The notes under the pieces were generated by a model. It made no database searches. It was not told the DNA's origin and saw only the letters and a list, made by a program, of their open reading frames with translations. From Alkalihalobacterium chitinilyticum (GTDB taxonomy: Bacteria > Bacillota > Bacilli > Bacillales > Bacillaceae_F): a stretch of 64,000 bases of DNA. Position numbers and translations under genes: made by a program. Numbering within the stretch: the first letter of the stretch is position 1; every line of letters begins with the position of its first letter. Below are positions 44,401 through 54,434 of the stretch, piece after piece. Location of the stretch: the NCBI RefSeq assembly GCF_029028005.1, contig NZ_JAOTPO010000002.1, positions 372,001-436,000 on the forward strand. The letters are read 5' to 3'.

Positions 44401-45356
44401 CAATCCACCTCCCCGTACAGTATTTTGAGATCATTAATTTCTTTTTGCAACCCTGCTTTTAATGTAGTCTTAGGTTGGTAATGGAGAATTTTTTGCGCTT
44501 TAGAAATATCTGCCCATGTATGTTTCGGTTCCCCGCGTGTAGTACCGGTTATTTGTATGTTAGCTTTTTTTTGTAAAAGTTCTTCAAGGATTGAAATAGT
44601 GTCTAACACTGAAGCTCGTTCTGTACCACCAATGTTAATCGTTTCACCAATAACTGAATTATTCGTATAAAGGACGGCTGCTGTTCCCTTTACACAATCA
44701 GAAATAAATGTAAAGTCTCGCGTTTGTTTTCCATCCCCGTAAACTTGAATAGGTTCGTTTAAAAGCATCCTTTTAATAAAGCGGTGGAAGGCCATATCAG
44801 GTCGTTGCCTTGGTCCATAGACAGTAAAATACCTTAAAATAACAATCGGAATACTATCATTTTCTTGGTAAACTTTACACAAGTACTCTCCAGTTAGTTT
44901 CGTTACACCATAGGGCGATAAGGGTGCACAGCTTGAATCTTCTGAAACCTTTCCTGTTTTATCACCGTAAGCAGAGGAAGTGGAAGCATAAATGAATTTT
45001 TTTATAGGTAATGTACGGCATGCCTCTAACAACCGCTGAGTCACATTGATATTATAGTCAACATAGGTTTTGAAGTCTTCACCCCAGCTTGATCTCACCC
45101 CAGGCATTCCTGCCAAATGATAAATAACATCGACGTCGCTTAAATAATCAGTCCAATTAATATAGAGTAAATCTTCTTTTACAAATTGGAAGCGTGGATG
45201 GTTCAGGAGGTTCTTTAGATTACGTAGTTTTATAGAATGGTTTGTAAATCCTAAAAAACCATCGACACCAATGACATCATTTGTTTTATCAGATAATAGA
45301 TATTCACAGAGGTGTGAACCGATAAACCCAGCTGCCCCAGTTACTAAAATTTTCAC
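44400..45356 (-). CDS. UDP-sugar 4-epimerase-like protein (YtcB type)
   Basis: A 318-residue extended SDR enzyme probably interconverting UDP-glucuronate and UDP-galacturonate, or UDP-glucose and UDP-galactose. It has the NAD motif TGAAGFIGSHLCEYLL, the substrate loop HLAGMPGVRSSWGEDF, the catalytic STSSAYG and YGVTK (Tyr-xxx-Lys), and RYFTVYGPRQRPDMA. The GTG start overlaps the dehydrogenase stop by four bases (GTGA). Linkage to UDP-glucose dehydrogenase favours a uronate substrate. Confidence 0.9.
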   Translation of the reverse strand: MKILVTGAAGFIGSHLCEYLLSDKTNDVIGVDGFLGFTNHSIKLRNLKNLLNHPRFQFVKEDLLYINWTDYLSDVDVIYHLAGMPGVRSSWGEDFKTYVDYNINVTQRLLEACRTLPIKKFIYASTSSAYGDKTGKVSEDSSCAPLSPYGVTKLTGEYLCKVYQENDSIPIVILRYFTVYGPRQRPDMAFHRFIKRMLLNEPIQVYGDGKQTRDFTFISDCVKGTAAVLYTNNSVIGETINIGGTERASVLDTISILEELLQKKANIQITGTTRGEPKHTWADISKAQKILHYQPKTTLKAGLQKEINDLKILYGEVD

Positions 45357-46633
45357 AATTGCCCCACCCCTAGATAGTGAAGATCAAGATGTCTAACCGT
45401 CCTTGGATCAATGATATTACGGCCGTCTAGAACGACGTTTCCTTTCATTTCTTTTTGGACCTTTGACCAGTCTGCTGACTTAAATTCATTCCATTCAGTG
45501 GCAACGATTAGAATATCTGATTGTTTAACAGAATCATAAGCGTTCGAATGACAGATAATTTCAGGATGTTCGAACTTAACAACAGGATCGTAAGCTTGAA
45601 TGGTTGCACCTTCTTCTAGTAATTTTTCTATTAAGCGAATTGAAGCTGAATAGCGAATATCATCGGTATTAGGTTTAAAAGAGAGTCCCCAAACGGTAAT
45701 TTTTTTACAAGAAAGGTCAGGTACCACCGTTTTTAATTTGTTAACATAAATATCAATTTGCGTGTCATTAACCTTTTGTACAGAGGTTATTAATTCAGGT
45801 TGAATGTCCTTCTTTTTTGCTGCATACACAAGCCCTTCTAAGTCCTTTGGAAAACATGAGCCACCGTACCCTAATCCTGATCTTAGGAAAAGCGGGCCAA
45901 TCCTTGGGTCAGTCCCAAGTCCTAAAGCAACATCTGATACATTCACTTCATATGCATCACAAATTCGGGCCATTTCATTGATAAACGAAATCTTCGTAGC
46001 TAAAAACGCATTAGAAGCATATTTAATCATTTCTGCACCCGATAAACTTGTCACAATATAAGGTGCATTTACGCCTTTATAGATTTTTTGTATTACTTGA
46101 AGTGGTTCCGGTCTTTTTACTCCGATCACTATCTTGTCTGGTTCGAACATATCTTTTACAGCTGTCCCTTCCCTAAGAAACTCAGGATTTGAAACGACAT
46201 CAAATAGATCAGGCTCCACGTTTTTTTCTAATAAGAGTTGATGAATATTTTCATTTGTTCCAGGAGGTACTGTACTTTTTATAATAATTGTTTTATGAGA
46301 AGTTATTGACGTTACTATTTTATCAATTACTGATTCAACATAGGAGAGGTCAGGGCTACCGTCCTTTAAAGAGGGGGTGCCAACTGTAATGAAAATTATT
46401 GGATTTTTAGAAATCTTTTCTTCTACTTTAGTAGAAAAAGTTAAATGGTTATTTTCTAAGTTTTTTACAATTAATTCTTCTAAGCCGGGTTCGAAAATAG
46501 GAACATTGCCACTTTTTAACCTTTCAATTCTTACTTCGTTTATATCAACACAATCAACATGATGGCCACAGTCTGACAAAACAGCTGCAGTTGTTAACCC
46601 TACATATCCTGCTCCAACGACACAAATATTCAT
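45353..46633 (-). CDS. UDP-glucose 6-dehydrogenase
   Basis: Oxidises UDP-glucose to UDP-glucuronate with two NAD. The 426-residue protein has the Rossmann motif VVGAGYVGLTTAAVLSDCGH, VGTPS, STVPPGT, SNPEFLREGTAVKDMFEPD, and the catalytic Cys260 in LGYGGSCFPKDLEGL; the C-terminal domain contains VWGLSFKPNTDDIRYSAS. It is first gene of a ytcABC-like operon. TuaD and YtcA are B. subtilis homologs; context favours YtcA. Confidence 0.95.
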   Translation of the reverse strand: MNICVVGAGYVGLTTAAVLSDCGHHVDCVDINEVRIERLKSGNVPIFEPGLEELIVKNLENNHLTFSTKVEEKISKNPIIFITVGTPSLKDGSPDLSYVESVIDKIVTSITSHKTIIIKSTVPPGTNENIHQLLLEKNVEPDLFDVVSNPEFLREGTAVKDMFEPDKIVIGVKRPEPLQVIQKIYKGVNAPYIVTSLSGAEMIKYASNAFLATKISFINEMARICDAYEVNVSDVALGLGTDPRIGPLFLRSGLGYGGSCFPKDLEGLVYAAKKKDIQPELITSVQKVNDTQIDIYVNKLKTVVPDLSCKKITVWGLSFKPNTDDIRYSASIRLIEKLLEEGATIQAYDPVVKFEHPEIICHSNAYDSVKQSDILIVATEWNEFKSADWSKVQKEMKGNVVLDGRNIIDPRTVRHLDLHYLGVGQL

Positions 46634-46885
46634 TCCATATCTCCTTCCAGTTGCAAATCCGAAATTCTAATCAAAGGCTTATATATCGTATTACTGGAAC
46701 AGGGGAAAGCGTGACGATCTCCTATCCAATTCATTAAAAATAGGTATTGCCCTAGCTGCGTTAGTTATGTTTTTAATACAAATTCCAATGAACTAATTAA
46801 TTGGTTTAAACATTAATGAAGTTTGTCTCATAACATATATACAAAGCTAAAGATAAAAACTTTGGATTGGAGGGGGATAAGTTAA

Positions 46886-47560
46886 ATGGTTTCAATTATT
46901 ACTTGTACAAAAAGGCCAGAGAGAATAAATGATATATTCGAAAATTATGGTCGGCAAGTGGTAAAGGAGAAAGAATTAATTATTGTGCTGAATTATGATG
47001 AAACAGATATAAAAAAATGGCAGGAAAAAGCGAAACAATATTCAAACGTATTTATCTTTCAACTCCCAGCATATATGAGGTTAGGAGCTTGTTTGAATTA
47101 TGCAATAGAGAAATCAAATTATGAATGCATTGCAAAATTTGATGATGATGATTACTATGCGCCTCATTATTTAACAGAGGCACTTAAGGCAATTTATGAA
47201 ACTAATTCTGATATGGTGGGGAAAAAAAACTTTTATGCATACATGAAAAATAAAAAAGCGCTTGTGCTCCATACGATGGGACAACAAACCCTTGCTGGTC
47301 CTACTTTAGTATTTAAAAAAAGTATATTTAATAAAGTGAAATTTTCCAACAAGATTAAAGCAGGGTCTGATCAGAAATTCCAAAGAGATTGTCTAAAGTA
47401 TGGGTATAAACTCCACTCAACAAGTCAGTACAATTTTACCTTGATAAGGACAGACTCTAAAGGACATACGTGGAAAATCAGCGATGAAGAATTTTTAAGA
47501 ATTTCTGAATTAGTGACTTATACAGAGGATTATGAAGATTATGTCAAAAAAGATTTTTGA
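46886..47560 (+). CDS. Family 2-like glycosyltransferase (GT-A), paralog 1
   Basis: A 224-residue GT-A enzyme. SIITCTKRPERINDIFENYGRQ opens the nucleotide-binding fold, and a metal-binding acidic run occurs in CIAKFDDDDYYAPHYL. It then has AGPTLVFKK, GSDQKFQRDCLKYGY and ends with SKGHTWKISDEEF. It is clearly related to the product at 48381, with the same motifs in the same order. AGGGGGATAAGTTA precedes the ATG. It begins a plus-strand run of glycosyltransferase genes divergent from the UDP-glucose dehydrogenase operon. Confidence 0.85.
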   Translation: MVSIITCTKRPERINDIFENYGRQVVKEKELIIVLNYDETDIKKWQEKAKQYSNVFIFQLPAYMRLGACLNYAIEKSNYECIAKFDDDDYYAPHYLTEALKAIYETNSDMVGKKNFYAYMKNKKALVLHTMGQQTLAGPTLVFKKSIFNKVKFSNKIKAGSDQKFQRDCLKYGYKLHSTSQYNFTLIRTDSKGHTWKISDEEFLRISELVTYTEDYEDYVKKDF

Positions 47561-47622
47561 TGTTGTTAACTGAGTTAAAACTGAAGATGATATGAAACTT
47601 TGAGAAAAAGAGAGGGGTAAAC

Positions 47623-48315
47623 GTGTTAGATGAAGTCTCGGTGTTAATTCCTTTTAAACCAAGTAGTGGCATTAGAAGTAAACTTTTTGAGTGGGTATTA
47701 AGTTACTATGAAAATGTATTACCAGATGTAGAGATATGTATAGGGGAGAATGATGAAGAACCCTTTAATAAATCAAAAGCAATTAATACAGCCGCCGCAA
47801 AAGCAACAAAAAATATTTTTGTAGTAGTCGATTCCGATATTGTATATAATCCACAAATAATAAAGAAATCTGTTCAATTACTTGAGAGTCATGCGTGGGT
47901 AATTCCTTATAATAGGTGTTTAGATATTACTGCAAGGAGTACTGAAAAACTATTAAATTCGCATCCTCAATGGCCTTTTCCCTTAGAAATAGAGTATAAA
48001 GAACGTTTTAACAAAAGCGCTTATGAGTCAGTAGGAGGTATGAATATTTTGTTCCGTAAAGATTTTAATATAGTTAAAGGGTTTGATGAGCGATTTAAGG
48101 GTTGGGGTAGAGAGGATGACGCATTTAAAAATGCCATGAATACGTTATGTGGACCCTATAAAAGAATTGAAGATGAGTATATATACCATTTATGGCATCC
48201 CAAAGTGGGAATGAAGGGTAATCCACATTTTTCTTATAATCAACAACTATATAGACAATACGTTCGATGTAATGGAAAAGTAAAGAGAATGCAGGCTTTA
48301 ATTAATAGTCGATAA
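47623..48315 (+). CDS. GT-A glycosyltransferase, galactosyltransferase-like C-terminus
   Basis: A 230-residue protein with a GT-A fold: VSVLIPFKPSSGIRSKLFEWVL, a DxD in VVVDSDIVYNP, and the C-terminal GGMNILFRKDFNIVKGFDERFKGWGREDDAF, which resembles the glycosyltransferase family 7/27-type C-terminal domain. It starts with GTG after AGAGGGG. It lies between the two paralogous family 2 genes. Donor and acceptor unknown. Confidence 0.82.
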   Translation: MLDEVSVLIPFKPSSGIRSKLFEWVLSYYENVLPDVEICIGENDEEPFNKSKAINTAAAKATKNIFVVVDSDIVYNPQIIKKSVQLLESHAWVIPYNRCLDITARSTEKLLNSHPQWPFPLEIEYKERFNKSAYESVGGMNILFRKDFNIVKGFDERFKGWGREDDAFKNAMNTLCGPYKRIEDEYIYHLWHPKVGMKGNPHFSYNQQLYRQYVRCNGKVKRMQALINSR

Positions 48316-48380
48316 ATGGTCAATTATTTTGTGGTTAGACGGACAAGGTATTTATAACTTTAATGAAGGGAGTTTTCCTT

Positions 48381-49064
48381 GTGATATCAATTATCACTTG
48401 TACAATCAGGCAAGAAAATATAAATCTTGTGTTTGAGAACTATGATCGACAGATTTTAAAAGAAAAGGAGCTAATAATTATACTTAATAGAGACGAAATG
48501 GATATAAATAAGTGGCAGGAAAAAGCAAAACAGTATAAGAATGTGTCTGTTTATAAACTACCAAGTGGTGTTCATTTAGGAGAATGTTTAAATTTTGGAA
48601 TAGAAAGGTCAAGGTATGATTACATTGCCAAGTTTGATGATGATGACTACTATGCCCCTTATTATCTAAAAGAAGCATTAGGAGCTCTTAAAGAAACAAA
48701 CGCAGACATTGTAGGAAAGCATGCTTTTTTTGCATATATCGAAAGGACAAAATCCTTAGTAATTCGGTTTAAGGGACAAAATAAATTTGTTGGTGCAGTT
48801 GCTGGTCCAACATTAGTTTTCAAAAAGAATATAACAAAACATATAAAATTCAGAAATATAACATTAGGTGAAGATCAACAGTTTCAGAAAGATTGTAGAA
48901 AAAAAGGTTTTAAAATCTATGCGACGAGCCATTACAATTTCGTGCTTATAAGAAAAGATATCCAAGGTCACACTTGGAAAATAGATGAGAGTGAATTTTT
49001 AAAGCAAAGCAAGGTTGTCACAAGGACAGATAATTATCAGAACTTTGTTAGTAAGGACATATGA
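48381..49064 (+). CDS. Family 2-like glycosyltransferase (GT-A), paralog 2
   Basis: A 227-residue sister of the gene at 46886: ISIITCTIRQENINLVFENYDRQ, YIAKFDDDDYYAPYYL, AGPTLVFKK, GEDQQFQKDCRKKGF and GHTWKIDESEFL. The GTG at 48381 is chosen because AAGGGAG is eight bases before it and the protein then starts at the same place as its paralog; an earlier ATG overlaps that site. Probably a tandem duplication with later divergence, adding similar linkages. Confidence 0.84.
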   Translation: MISIITCTIRQENINLVFENYDRQILKEKELIIILNRDEMDINKWQEKAKQYKNVSVYKLPSGVHLGECLNFGIERSRYDYIAKFDDDDYYAPYYLKEALGALKETNADIVGKHAFFAYIERTKSLVIRFKGQNKFVGAVAGPTLVFKKNITKHIKFRNITLGEDQQFQKDCRKKGFKIYATSHYNFVLIRKDIQGHTWKIDESEFLKQSKVVTRTDNYQNFVSKDI

Positions 49065-49115
49065 CTGTGTTTTATTATTTATTACCTTTAAGCAGAAAAG
49101 AAATGGGTGATATAT

Positions 49116-49946
49116 ATGACACCGAGTTTTAAAAATAATGAGTTAATAATTAAAAATAGTGATGAAACCTTAGACAAAATATTGGAATCCAATTGTTCTG
49201 TAAGTAGGTTCGGAGACGGGGAATTTAATGTTATGCTAGGCGGCAGTATAAATTTCCAAAAGCATTCTGTTATTTTAAAGGATCGACTTTTTGAAATAAT
49301 TAACAGCCAACATTCTAATCACATTGTTTGCATTCCGTATGTATTTAAAAGTCTGAGAGGTCTTACACCCAAATCAAAGGACTATTGGAGAAAATACATG
49401 AATTCAAAATACAATGAAATAAAAACTCTTCTTAACTCTAATAACGAATACTATGACTCCCTAGTGACAAGAGTTTATATCGATCATTTAGATAAAAGTA
49501 AATCATTGGAGCGATTTAAAAAATTTAAAAAAATATGGGACGGAAAAAATATTGTAATTGTTGAAGGTTCAAAAACTAGGTTCGGTAGGGGAAATAATTT
49601 ATTAGAGAATAGTAGGTCAATAAAAAGAATAATTTGTCCTGCGGAAAGTGCATTTTCTAAATATCAGGATATTGTTACAGAAGTAAAAAAACAAAGTAGA
49701 GAGGATTTAATATTAATTTCACTTGGACCTACCGCTACAGTATTAGCTTATGATTTGGCGAAAAGTGGGTTCCAAGCAATAGATATTGGTCACATTGACA
49801 TTGAATACGAATGGTTTTTGCAAGGTACTAACGACAAAATACCTATAAAGAATAAATATGTTAATGAAGTAAAAGGGGGAAGACGGGTCGATTTTAAAAG
49901 GGATATAGAATATGAGGAACAGATTGTAAAAAGAATTGAAGAATAA
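49116..49946 (+). CDS. GT-D-fold glycosyltransferase-like protein (DUF1792 type)
   Basis: A 276-residue protein resembling the GT-D fold enzymes (DUF1792), first described from streptococcal adhesin glycosylation. The N-terminal signature SRFGDGEFNVMLGG is diagnostic in outline, with WDGKNIVIVEGSKTRFGRGNNLL, IICPAESAFSKYQDI and LILISLGPTATVLAYDLAKSGFQAIDIGHIDIEYEW further on. The ATG at 49116 after GGGTGAT is preferred to the GTG at 49107. It lies among other transferases of the glycan locus. Confidence 0.78.
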   Translation: MTPSFKNNELIIKNSDETLDKILESNCSVSRFGDGEFNVMLGGSINFQKHSVILKDRLFEIINSQHSNHIVCIPYVFKSLRGLTPKSKDYWRKYMNSKYNEIKTLLNSNNEYYDSLVTRVYIDHLDKSKSLERFKKFKKIWDGKNIVIVEGSKTRFGRGNNLLENSRSIKRIICPAESAFSKYQDIVTEVKKQSREDLILISLGPTATVLAYDLAKSGFQAIDIGHIDIEYEWFLQGTNDKIPIKNKYVNEVKGGRRVDFKRDIEYEEQIVKRIEE

Positions 49947-50074
49947 GAAATCATCTAGATATTTTAAAGTTCCCAAATCACCCCTATTTTCGGTAGGACA
50001 ACTTTCTTTCTCATTTCTACAAGAATAGAGTACTACCATAGTGAAATTTCTCTAGTCATAAAGGGTGTGAAAAA

Positions 50075-50827
50075 ATGAAAGGAGTTATTCTAGCTGGAGG
50101 TAGAGGTACTCGACTAAAGCCTTTTACAAAAATAATTAATAAGCATCTTCTTCCAATTGGTCCATATCCGATGGTTTATTGGTCAATCCAGAAGCTAAAA
50201 GAGATAGGAATAACAGATATATTAATAGTAACCAATGAAGAACACTTAAGGTCTTTTGAAACATTATTTGATCAAGGACAGGAATTACAAGTGAATTTAA
50301 GTTACAAAGTTCAAAGAGCAGCCGATGGAATAGCAGATGGTGTGTCATATGCAAGATCGTTTGTGAAAGATGAGAAGTTTGTTACTTTACTTGGTGATAA
50401 TATCTTTGAAGATTCACTGGCGCCATATATTAACCGTTTTAAGAAGCAAATAGGTGGGGCGAGAGTTTTATTAAAGAAGGTTCCTAACCCATCTCGATAC
50501 GGAGTAGCCCTATTAAATGAAGAAGATAACTCTATACGATCGATCATAGAAAAACCAGTAAAAAAAATTTCTCAATATTGTGTAACAGGTATATACATGT
50601 TCGATAACCAAGTATTTAAATATATTGATTCAATTCATCCATCAAGCCGAGGCGAGCTAGAGATTACAGATGTTAATAATTTGTATATAAAAGAAAAACA
50701 ACTACAGTATGATATTCTAAATGGCTGGTGGATAGACGCAGGTACACATGAATCACTATATAAAGCGAATAAATTAGTATTCCGAAGTTTGGAAGACAAG
50801 TCGCTGATAAAGGGGGGAGGAATGTGA
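50075..50827 (+). CDS. rmlA: Glucose-1-phosphate thymidylyltransferase (RmlA/SpsI)
   Basis: Makes dTDP-glucose, first step of dTDP-rhamnose synthesis. The 250-residue protein has the nucleotidyltransferase motif [27 protein letters not shown], the metal Asp in [24 protein letters not shown] and the [13 protein letters not shown] end. The shorter length fits B. subtilis SpsI of the spore coat polysaccharide operon. It overlaps rmlB by four bases. Confidence 0.94.
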   Translation: MKGVILAGGRGTRLKPFTKIINKHLLPIGPYPMVYWSIQKLKEIGITDILIVTNEEHLRSFETLFDQGQELQVNLSYKVQRAADGIADGVSYARSFVKDEKFVTLLGDNIFEDSLAPYINRFKKQIGGARVLLKKVPNPSRYGVALLNEEDNSIRSIIEKPVKKISQYCVTGIYMFDNQVFKYIDSIHPSSRGELEITDVNNLYIKEKQLQYDILNGWWIDAGTHESLYKANKLVFRSLEDKSLIKGGGM

Positions 50828-51783
50828 GGAAACACCTTCTAATTACTGGTGGAGCTGGGTTTATCGGATCAAACTTCATTGAATATATGTTAAAGAATTC
50901 AGATTATGCTATTACGAATATAGATGTCCTAACATATGCAGGAGACTTAGATAATACGCTCGGCTTTGAATGTTATCCTAATTACCGTTTTATTCAATGC
51001 GATATAAGTAATAACAATCAATTAAAGGATGTCTTTGATCAAAGTTACGATTGTATAATAAATTTTGCTGCAGAATCGCATGTAGATCGAAGTATTGAAA
51101 ATGCACACCCCTTCCTAACAACAAATATTTATGGGACTTTAAATCTGCTTGAATTTGTGCTGAATAGAAAAGCAAAAAAGATGATACAAATATCCACAGA
51201 TGAAGTTTACGGGTCTCTAGAACAAAACAACCTTCCCTTTACAGAAAAATCTTCACTTTATCCCAATAATCCATATTCAGCTAGCAAAGCAAGTGCTGAT
51301 TTATTGGTTCGATCCTTTTATCAAACTCACCAACTACCACTAATTATTACTAGGTGCAGCAATAATTATGGACCAAAACAGCATATTGAAAAGTTTATTC
51401 CTAAAGTAATTACAAATGTTCTAAATGATCAAAACATTCCGTTGTATGGTGATGGACAACATGTTAGAGATTGGTTATTTGTTGTGGATCATTGTCGCGC
51501 TATTCACAAGGTCTTAGAACATGGTGAAATAGGTGAAATATATAACATTGGTGGAGGGTACCAACGAACAAATGAAGAAGTCATTTCTTTTATCCTCGAT
51601 TATTTAGGCAAAGATAAACGTTTAATTAAATATGTAGAAGATCGTAAGGGACATGACAGAAGATATTCAATTAATTGGGGAAAAATTCATAAGGAATTAG
51701 GGTGGAAGCCTGAAATCTCCTTTGTAGAAGGTTTAACAACTACGATTGAATGGTATATGAATAAATTAACTCAACAGAAGTAG
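50824..51783 (+). CDS. rmlB: dTDP-glucose 4,6-dehydratase (RmlB/SpsJ)
   Basis: Converts dTDP-glucose to dTDP-4-keto-6-deoxyglucose. The 319-residue SDR enzyme has [33 protein letters not shown], the intact catalytic STDEVYG (Asp126, Glu127) and the Tyr151-xxx-Lys155 pair in [10 protein letters not shown], then [17 protein letters not shown]. The GTG start overlaps rmlA. It is the functional counterpart of the RmlB-like gene at 32599, which lacks the Asp-Glu pair. Confidence 0.95.
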   Translation: MRKHLLITGGAGFIGSNFIEYMLKNSDYAITNIDVLTYAGDLDNTLGFECYPNYRFIQCDISNNNQLKDVFDQSYDCIINFAAESHVDRSIENAHPFLTTNIYGTLNLLEFVLNRKAKKMIQISTDEVYGSLEQNNLPFTEKSSLYPNNPYSASKASADLLVRSFYQTHQLPLIITRCSNNYGPKQHIEKFIPKVITNVLNDQNIPLYGDGQHVRDWLFVVDHCRAIHKVLEHGEIGEIYNIGGGYQRTNEEVISFILDYLGKDKRLIKYVEDRKGHDRRYSINWGKIHKELGWKPEISFVEGLTTTIEWYMNKLTQQK

Positions 51784-51794
51784 GTGACTAATTA

Positions 51795-52643
51795 GTGCGG
51801 ATTTTAATTACGGGTGCTAATGGCCAGCTAGGAAAAGAGTTAACACGAGAGGCAAAACAAGTATCAGAAGTTACAGCATTAGGAAAAGAGATGCTTGATA
51901 TAACTAATGTTTCAGAAGTAAAAGAAACAGTGAATAATATTAAACCAGATATCATCGTTCACTCAGCGGCTTATACAGCTGTAGACAATTGTGAGTATGA
52001 AAAAAAGAAAGCATTTGAGGTTAATAGTTTAGGTACGTTTAATGTAGCTAAAGCAGCGGATCATGTGGGAGCAAGTATCGTCTATCTTAGTAGCGATTAC
52101 ATTTTCAGTGGTGAGAAGACGACGCCTTATATTGAAAGAGACGAACCAAATCCGAAGAATATATATGGTATGAGCAAATGGCTCGGAGAACAACTGATTC
52201 AATCGTCAACGAGTAAATTTCATATTGTTAGAACGTCTTGGTTATTTGGGAGTGGTGGCGAGAATTTTGTAAAAACGATCCTCAAACTAGCGAAGCAAAA
52301 TAAAGAGATTAAAGTAGTTAATGACCAAGTTGGGTCACCAACATATACAAAAGATTTAGCTGGTGTCATTATGCAGTTAATTTATAAAAAATTTGGTATT
52401 TATCATGTTAGTAACATGGGGTGTTGTACGTGGTATATGTTTGCAAAACATATTTTAAAACAAGCAGGTTATGATCCAGGTCTTATTCAACCAACAACGA
52501 CTCAAGAGTTTGGGGCGAGAGCAACTAGACCAGCCTATTCCGCTTTGGGTCACGAATCACTACAACGTGAAGGTATTCCTGACCCTAGGGGATGGCAAGA
52601 GGCTGTTAATGAATTCATAAGGGAGGAGTTAAATCGTGATTGA
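51795..52643 (+). CDS. rmlD: dTDP-4-dehydrorhamnose reductase (RmlD/SpsK)
   Basis: Final step to dTDP-L-rhamnose. The 282-residue SDR protein has ILITGANGQLGKELTRE, HSAAYTAVDNCEYEKKKAFEVN, the catalytic SSDYIFSGEKTTPYIERDEPNPKNIYGMSKWLGE (Tyr-xxx-Lys) and RTSWLFGSGGENFVKTIL. It starts with GTG after TAGGTGAC, eleven bases beyond rmlB, and overlaps rmlC by eight bases. As in the sps operon, D precedes C. Confidence 0.95.
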   Translation: MRILITGANGQLGKELTREAKQVSEVTALGKEMLDITNVSEVKETVNNIKPDIIVHSAAYTAVDNCEYEKKKAFEVNSLGTFNVAKAADHVGASIVYLSSDYIFSGEKTTPYIERDEPNPKNIYGMSKWLGEQLIQSSTSKFHIVRTSWLFGSGGENFVKTILKLAKQNKEIKVVNDQVGSPTYTKDLAGVIMQLIYKKFGIYHVSNMGCCTWYMFAKHILKQAGYDPGLIQPTTTQEFGARATRPAYSALGHESLQREGIPDPRGWQEAVNEFIREELNRD

Positions 52644-53091
52644 AGGTGTCAAGGTAAAAAAACTTCTTAAACACTGTGATGATCGCGGTTTTTTTGCTGA
52701 ACTAGTGAGAGATGACGAGGATTTGTTAGAACGTTTTGGGCAAGCTTCCTGGTCTATGAGTTATCCAGGGGTTATAAAAGCATTCCATTATCATGAAGAA
52801 CAAGATGATGTATGGTTCTTTCCTGCTGGAAACGCTCAAGTTGTTCTTCATGACCTTCGAAAGGACTCCAATACAGTTGGTGAAACAGATGTTATATACA
52901 TGGGTGAAGATAACCCTATCGTTTTACTCATACCAAAGGGCGTGGCACATGGTTATCGAGTATTAGGGCAAAAGCCGGCTACAATCATTTACTTTACTAC
53001 GAAGTCCTATAATTCTAAAAATCCAGATGAAAAACGAATTCCTTATGATGATCCAACCATTGGATTTAATTGGGAAACAAAGAACCGATAA
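52636..53091 (+). CDS. rmlC: dTDP-4-dehydrorhamnose 3,5-epimerase-type cupin (RmlC/SpsL)
   Basis: Epimerises C3 and C5 of the dTDP-4-keto sugar. The 151-residue cupin has DDRGFFAELVRDDE, SMSYPGVIKAFHYHEEQDDVWFFPAGNAQVVLHDLR, with the active-site His in the FHYHE segment, and LIPKGVAHGYRVLG. The length is that of the short SpsL type rather than the 180-residue enteric RmlC. It starts with GTG inside the end of rmlD. Confidence 0.92.
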   Translation: MIEGVKVKKLLKHCDDRGFFAELVRDDEDLLERFGQASWSMSYPGVIKAFHYHEEQDDVWFFPAGNAQVVLHDLRKDSNTVGETDVIYMGEDNPIVLLIPKGVAHGYRVLGQKPATIIYFTTKSYNSKNPDEKRIPYDDPTIGFNWETKNR

Positions 53092-53135
53092 AGGTCAACT
53101 AAATAGATTAGATCAATATAAAAAGGGAGATTGTA

Positions 53136-54065
53136 ATGAACCAAAAGAAAAATAAGTATTTTTTAATCAGTATGGTTAAAAATGAAGCAGATATTATAGA
53201 GTCATTTGTAAGATATCATCTAAATATATTCGATGGTATTGTTATTTTAGATAACAAAAGTACGGACAATACTTGGATAATTCTTGAGAAGTTAAAAAAA
53301 GAAGGTTTGCCTTTGACTATTATCCAAGATGATAGTTTAGAATTTATAAAAGGAAAGAAAACAACGAAAATGTTATATGAAACATTAAATAGATATAACC
53401 CCGATATAATTTTTATACTGGATGCAGATGAATTTTTAGTATCTTCAAACCATCAAGATCATCCAAGGGACTTTATTGATCAACTTACACAAGTTAAGGT
53501 GTACTATCTTCAAAGAGAAAATTACTATCCGCATTACACCGATAATATGGGCGAATTATTTGTACCAAGAAGGATCACATATAAGAGTAATGAAAACCCT
53601 GCACCAAAAGTAGTCTTCACTAAAGAAATTATGAATAGATATCCAATTAATGTTCGTCAAGGAAACCATGGAATATTACCAAAGGAAAAAAGTTTACAGA
53701 GGGAAACTTTAAGGAAAATTAAGATTGCTCATTATTCAATACGTTCCGATGACCACTTTAAATCAAAGGCTGTCATTGGCTGGATTGCAAACTTATCTAG
53801 ACACGATCGAACAGAAGGAGCATCTCGCCGATGGGCAAAGTGGTTTGAGAAAATTAAAAATAAACCTAATTTCACATTAAATCACATGTTAGCTAAAAAA
53901 AAGCTATATCACCATCCCATTAACTTATCATTTTGTAAGGATTTAGAAATTAGGTATACAAAGAAAGATGAAGTTTGTTTTATGAGAAATTTTCTAAGCT
54001 ATTGTGAATTACTAGCTATTGAACAAGCTAGACTAAGAAATGAGCTTTTAAACAAGAAGAAGTGA
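53136..54065 (+). CDS. Family 2 glycosyltransferase (Glyco_tranf_2_4 type)
   Basis: A 309-residue GT-A enzyme. It begins with FLISMVKNEADIIESFVRYHLNIFDGIVILDNKSTDNT, the pattern of the Glyco_tranf_2_4 group, and has a DADEF metal motif in IIFILDADEFLVSS. Conserved His-containing segments follow (GNHGIL, IAHYSIRS). The middle contains KSKAVIGWIANLSRHDRTEGASRRW. AAAAGGGAG lies before the ATG, 44 bases after rmlC, so it probably belongs to the rml transcript and might add rhamnose; that is inference. Confidence 0.85.
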   Translation: MNQKKNKYFLISMVKNEADIIESFVRYHLNIFDGIVILDNKSTDNTWIILEKLKKEGLPLTIIQDDSLEFIKGKKTTKMLYETLNRYNPDIIFILDADEFLVSSNHQDHPRDFIDQLTQVKVYYLQRENYYPHYTDNMGELFVPRRITYKSNENPAPKVVFTKEIMNRYPINVRQGNHGILPKEKSLQRETLRKIKIAHYSIRSDDHFKSKAVIGWIANLSRHDRTEGASRRWAKWFEKIKNKPNFTLNHMLAKKKLYHHPINLSFCKDLEIRYTKKDEVCFMRNFLSYCELLAIEQARLRNELLNKKK

Positions 54066-54126
54066 AATGATGTTTTTAATTAAAACATCATTATCTATAG
54101 AGACCTTTATTAATAGATGATTAATC

Positions 54127-54170
54127 CCCGAATAGAAGGCACTATAAATAGTGATATATTCGGGTTTTTT
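54127..54170 (+). terminator. Terminator after the rml gene group
   Basis: CCCGAATA pairs with TATTCGGG, enclosing an inner CACTATAAATAGTG hairpin, and TTTTTT follows. A second inverted repeat without T run (AATGATGTTTT/AAAACATCATT) lies at 54066-54092. The rest of the gap to 54434 is AT-rich with no gene I can support. Confidence 0.75.
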
Positions 54171-54434
54171 AATTTAAGTTGATATTTAACTAGTTATAGG
54201 TACAATCAATTCAAGTTTTTTTACATAAATTAGATATAAAAGCAGCAGGAATTTAAACTGAACTTTCCTGGTTCTCTATGTTTAATAATAACGCTACTCT
54301 TGAAACATTTATATTTATATAAACGTGAAGTAAAGTAACAGTTTTTTTATAGTTCAAAGGTATTTTAGGTGTCAGCTAAATTTTTTAGTTGGCGTTAAGT
54401 TGTATCAGTCATAATAGAAATTGAGGTGTAAAAA

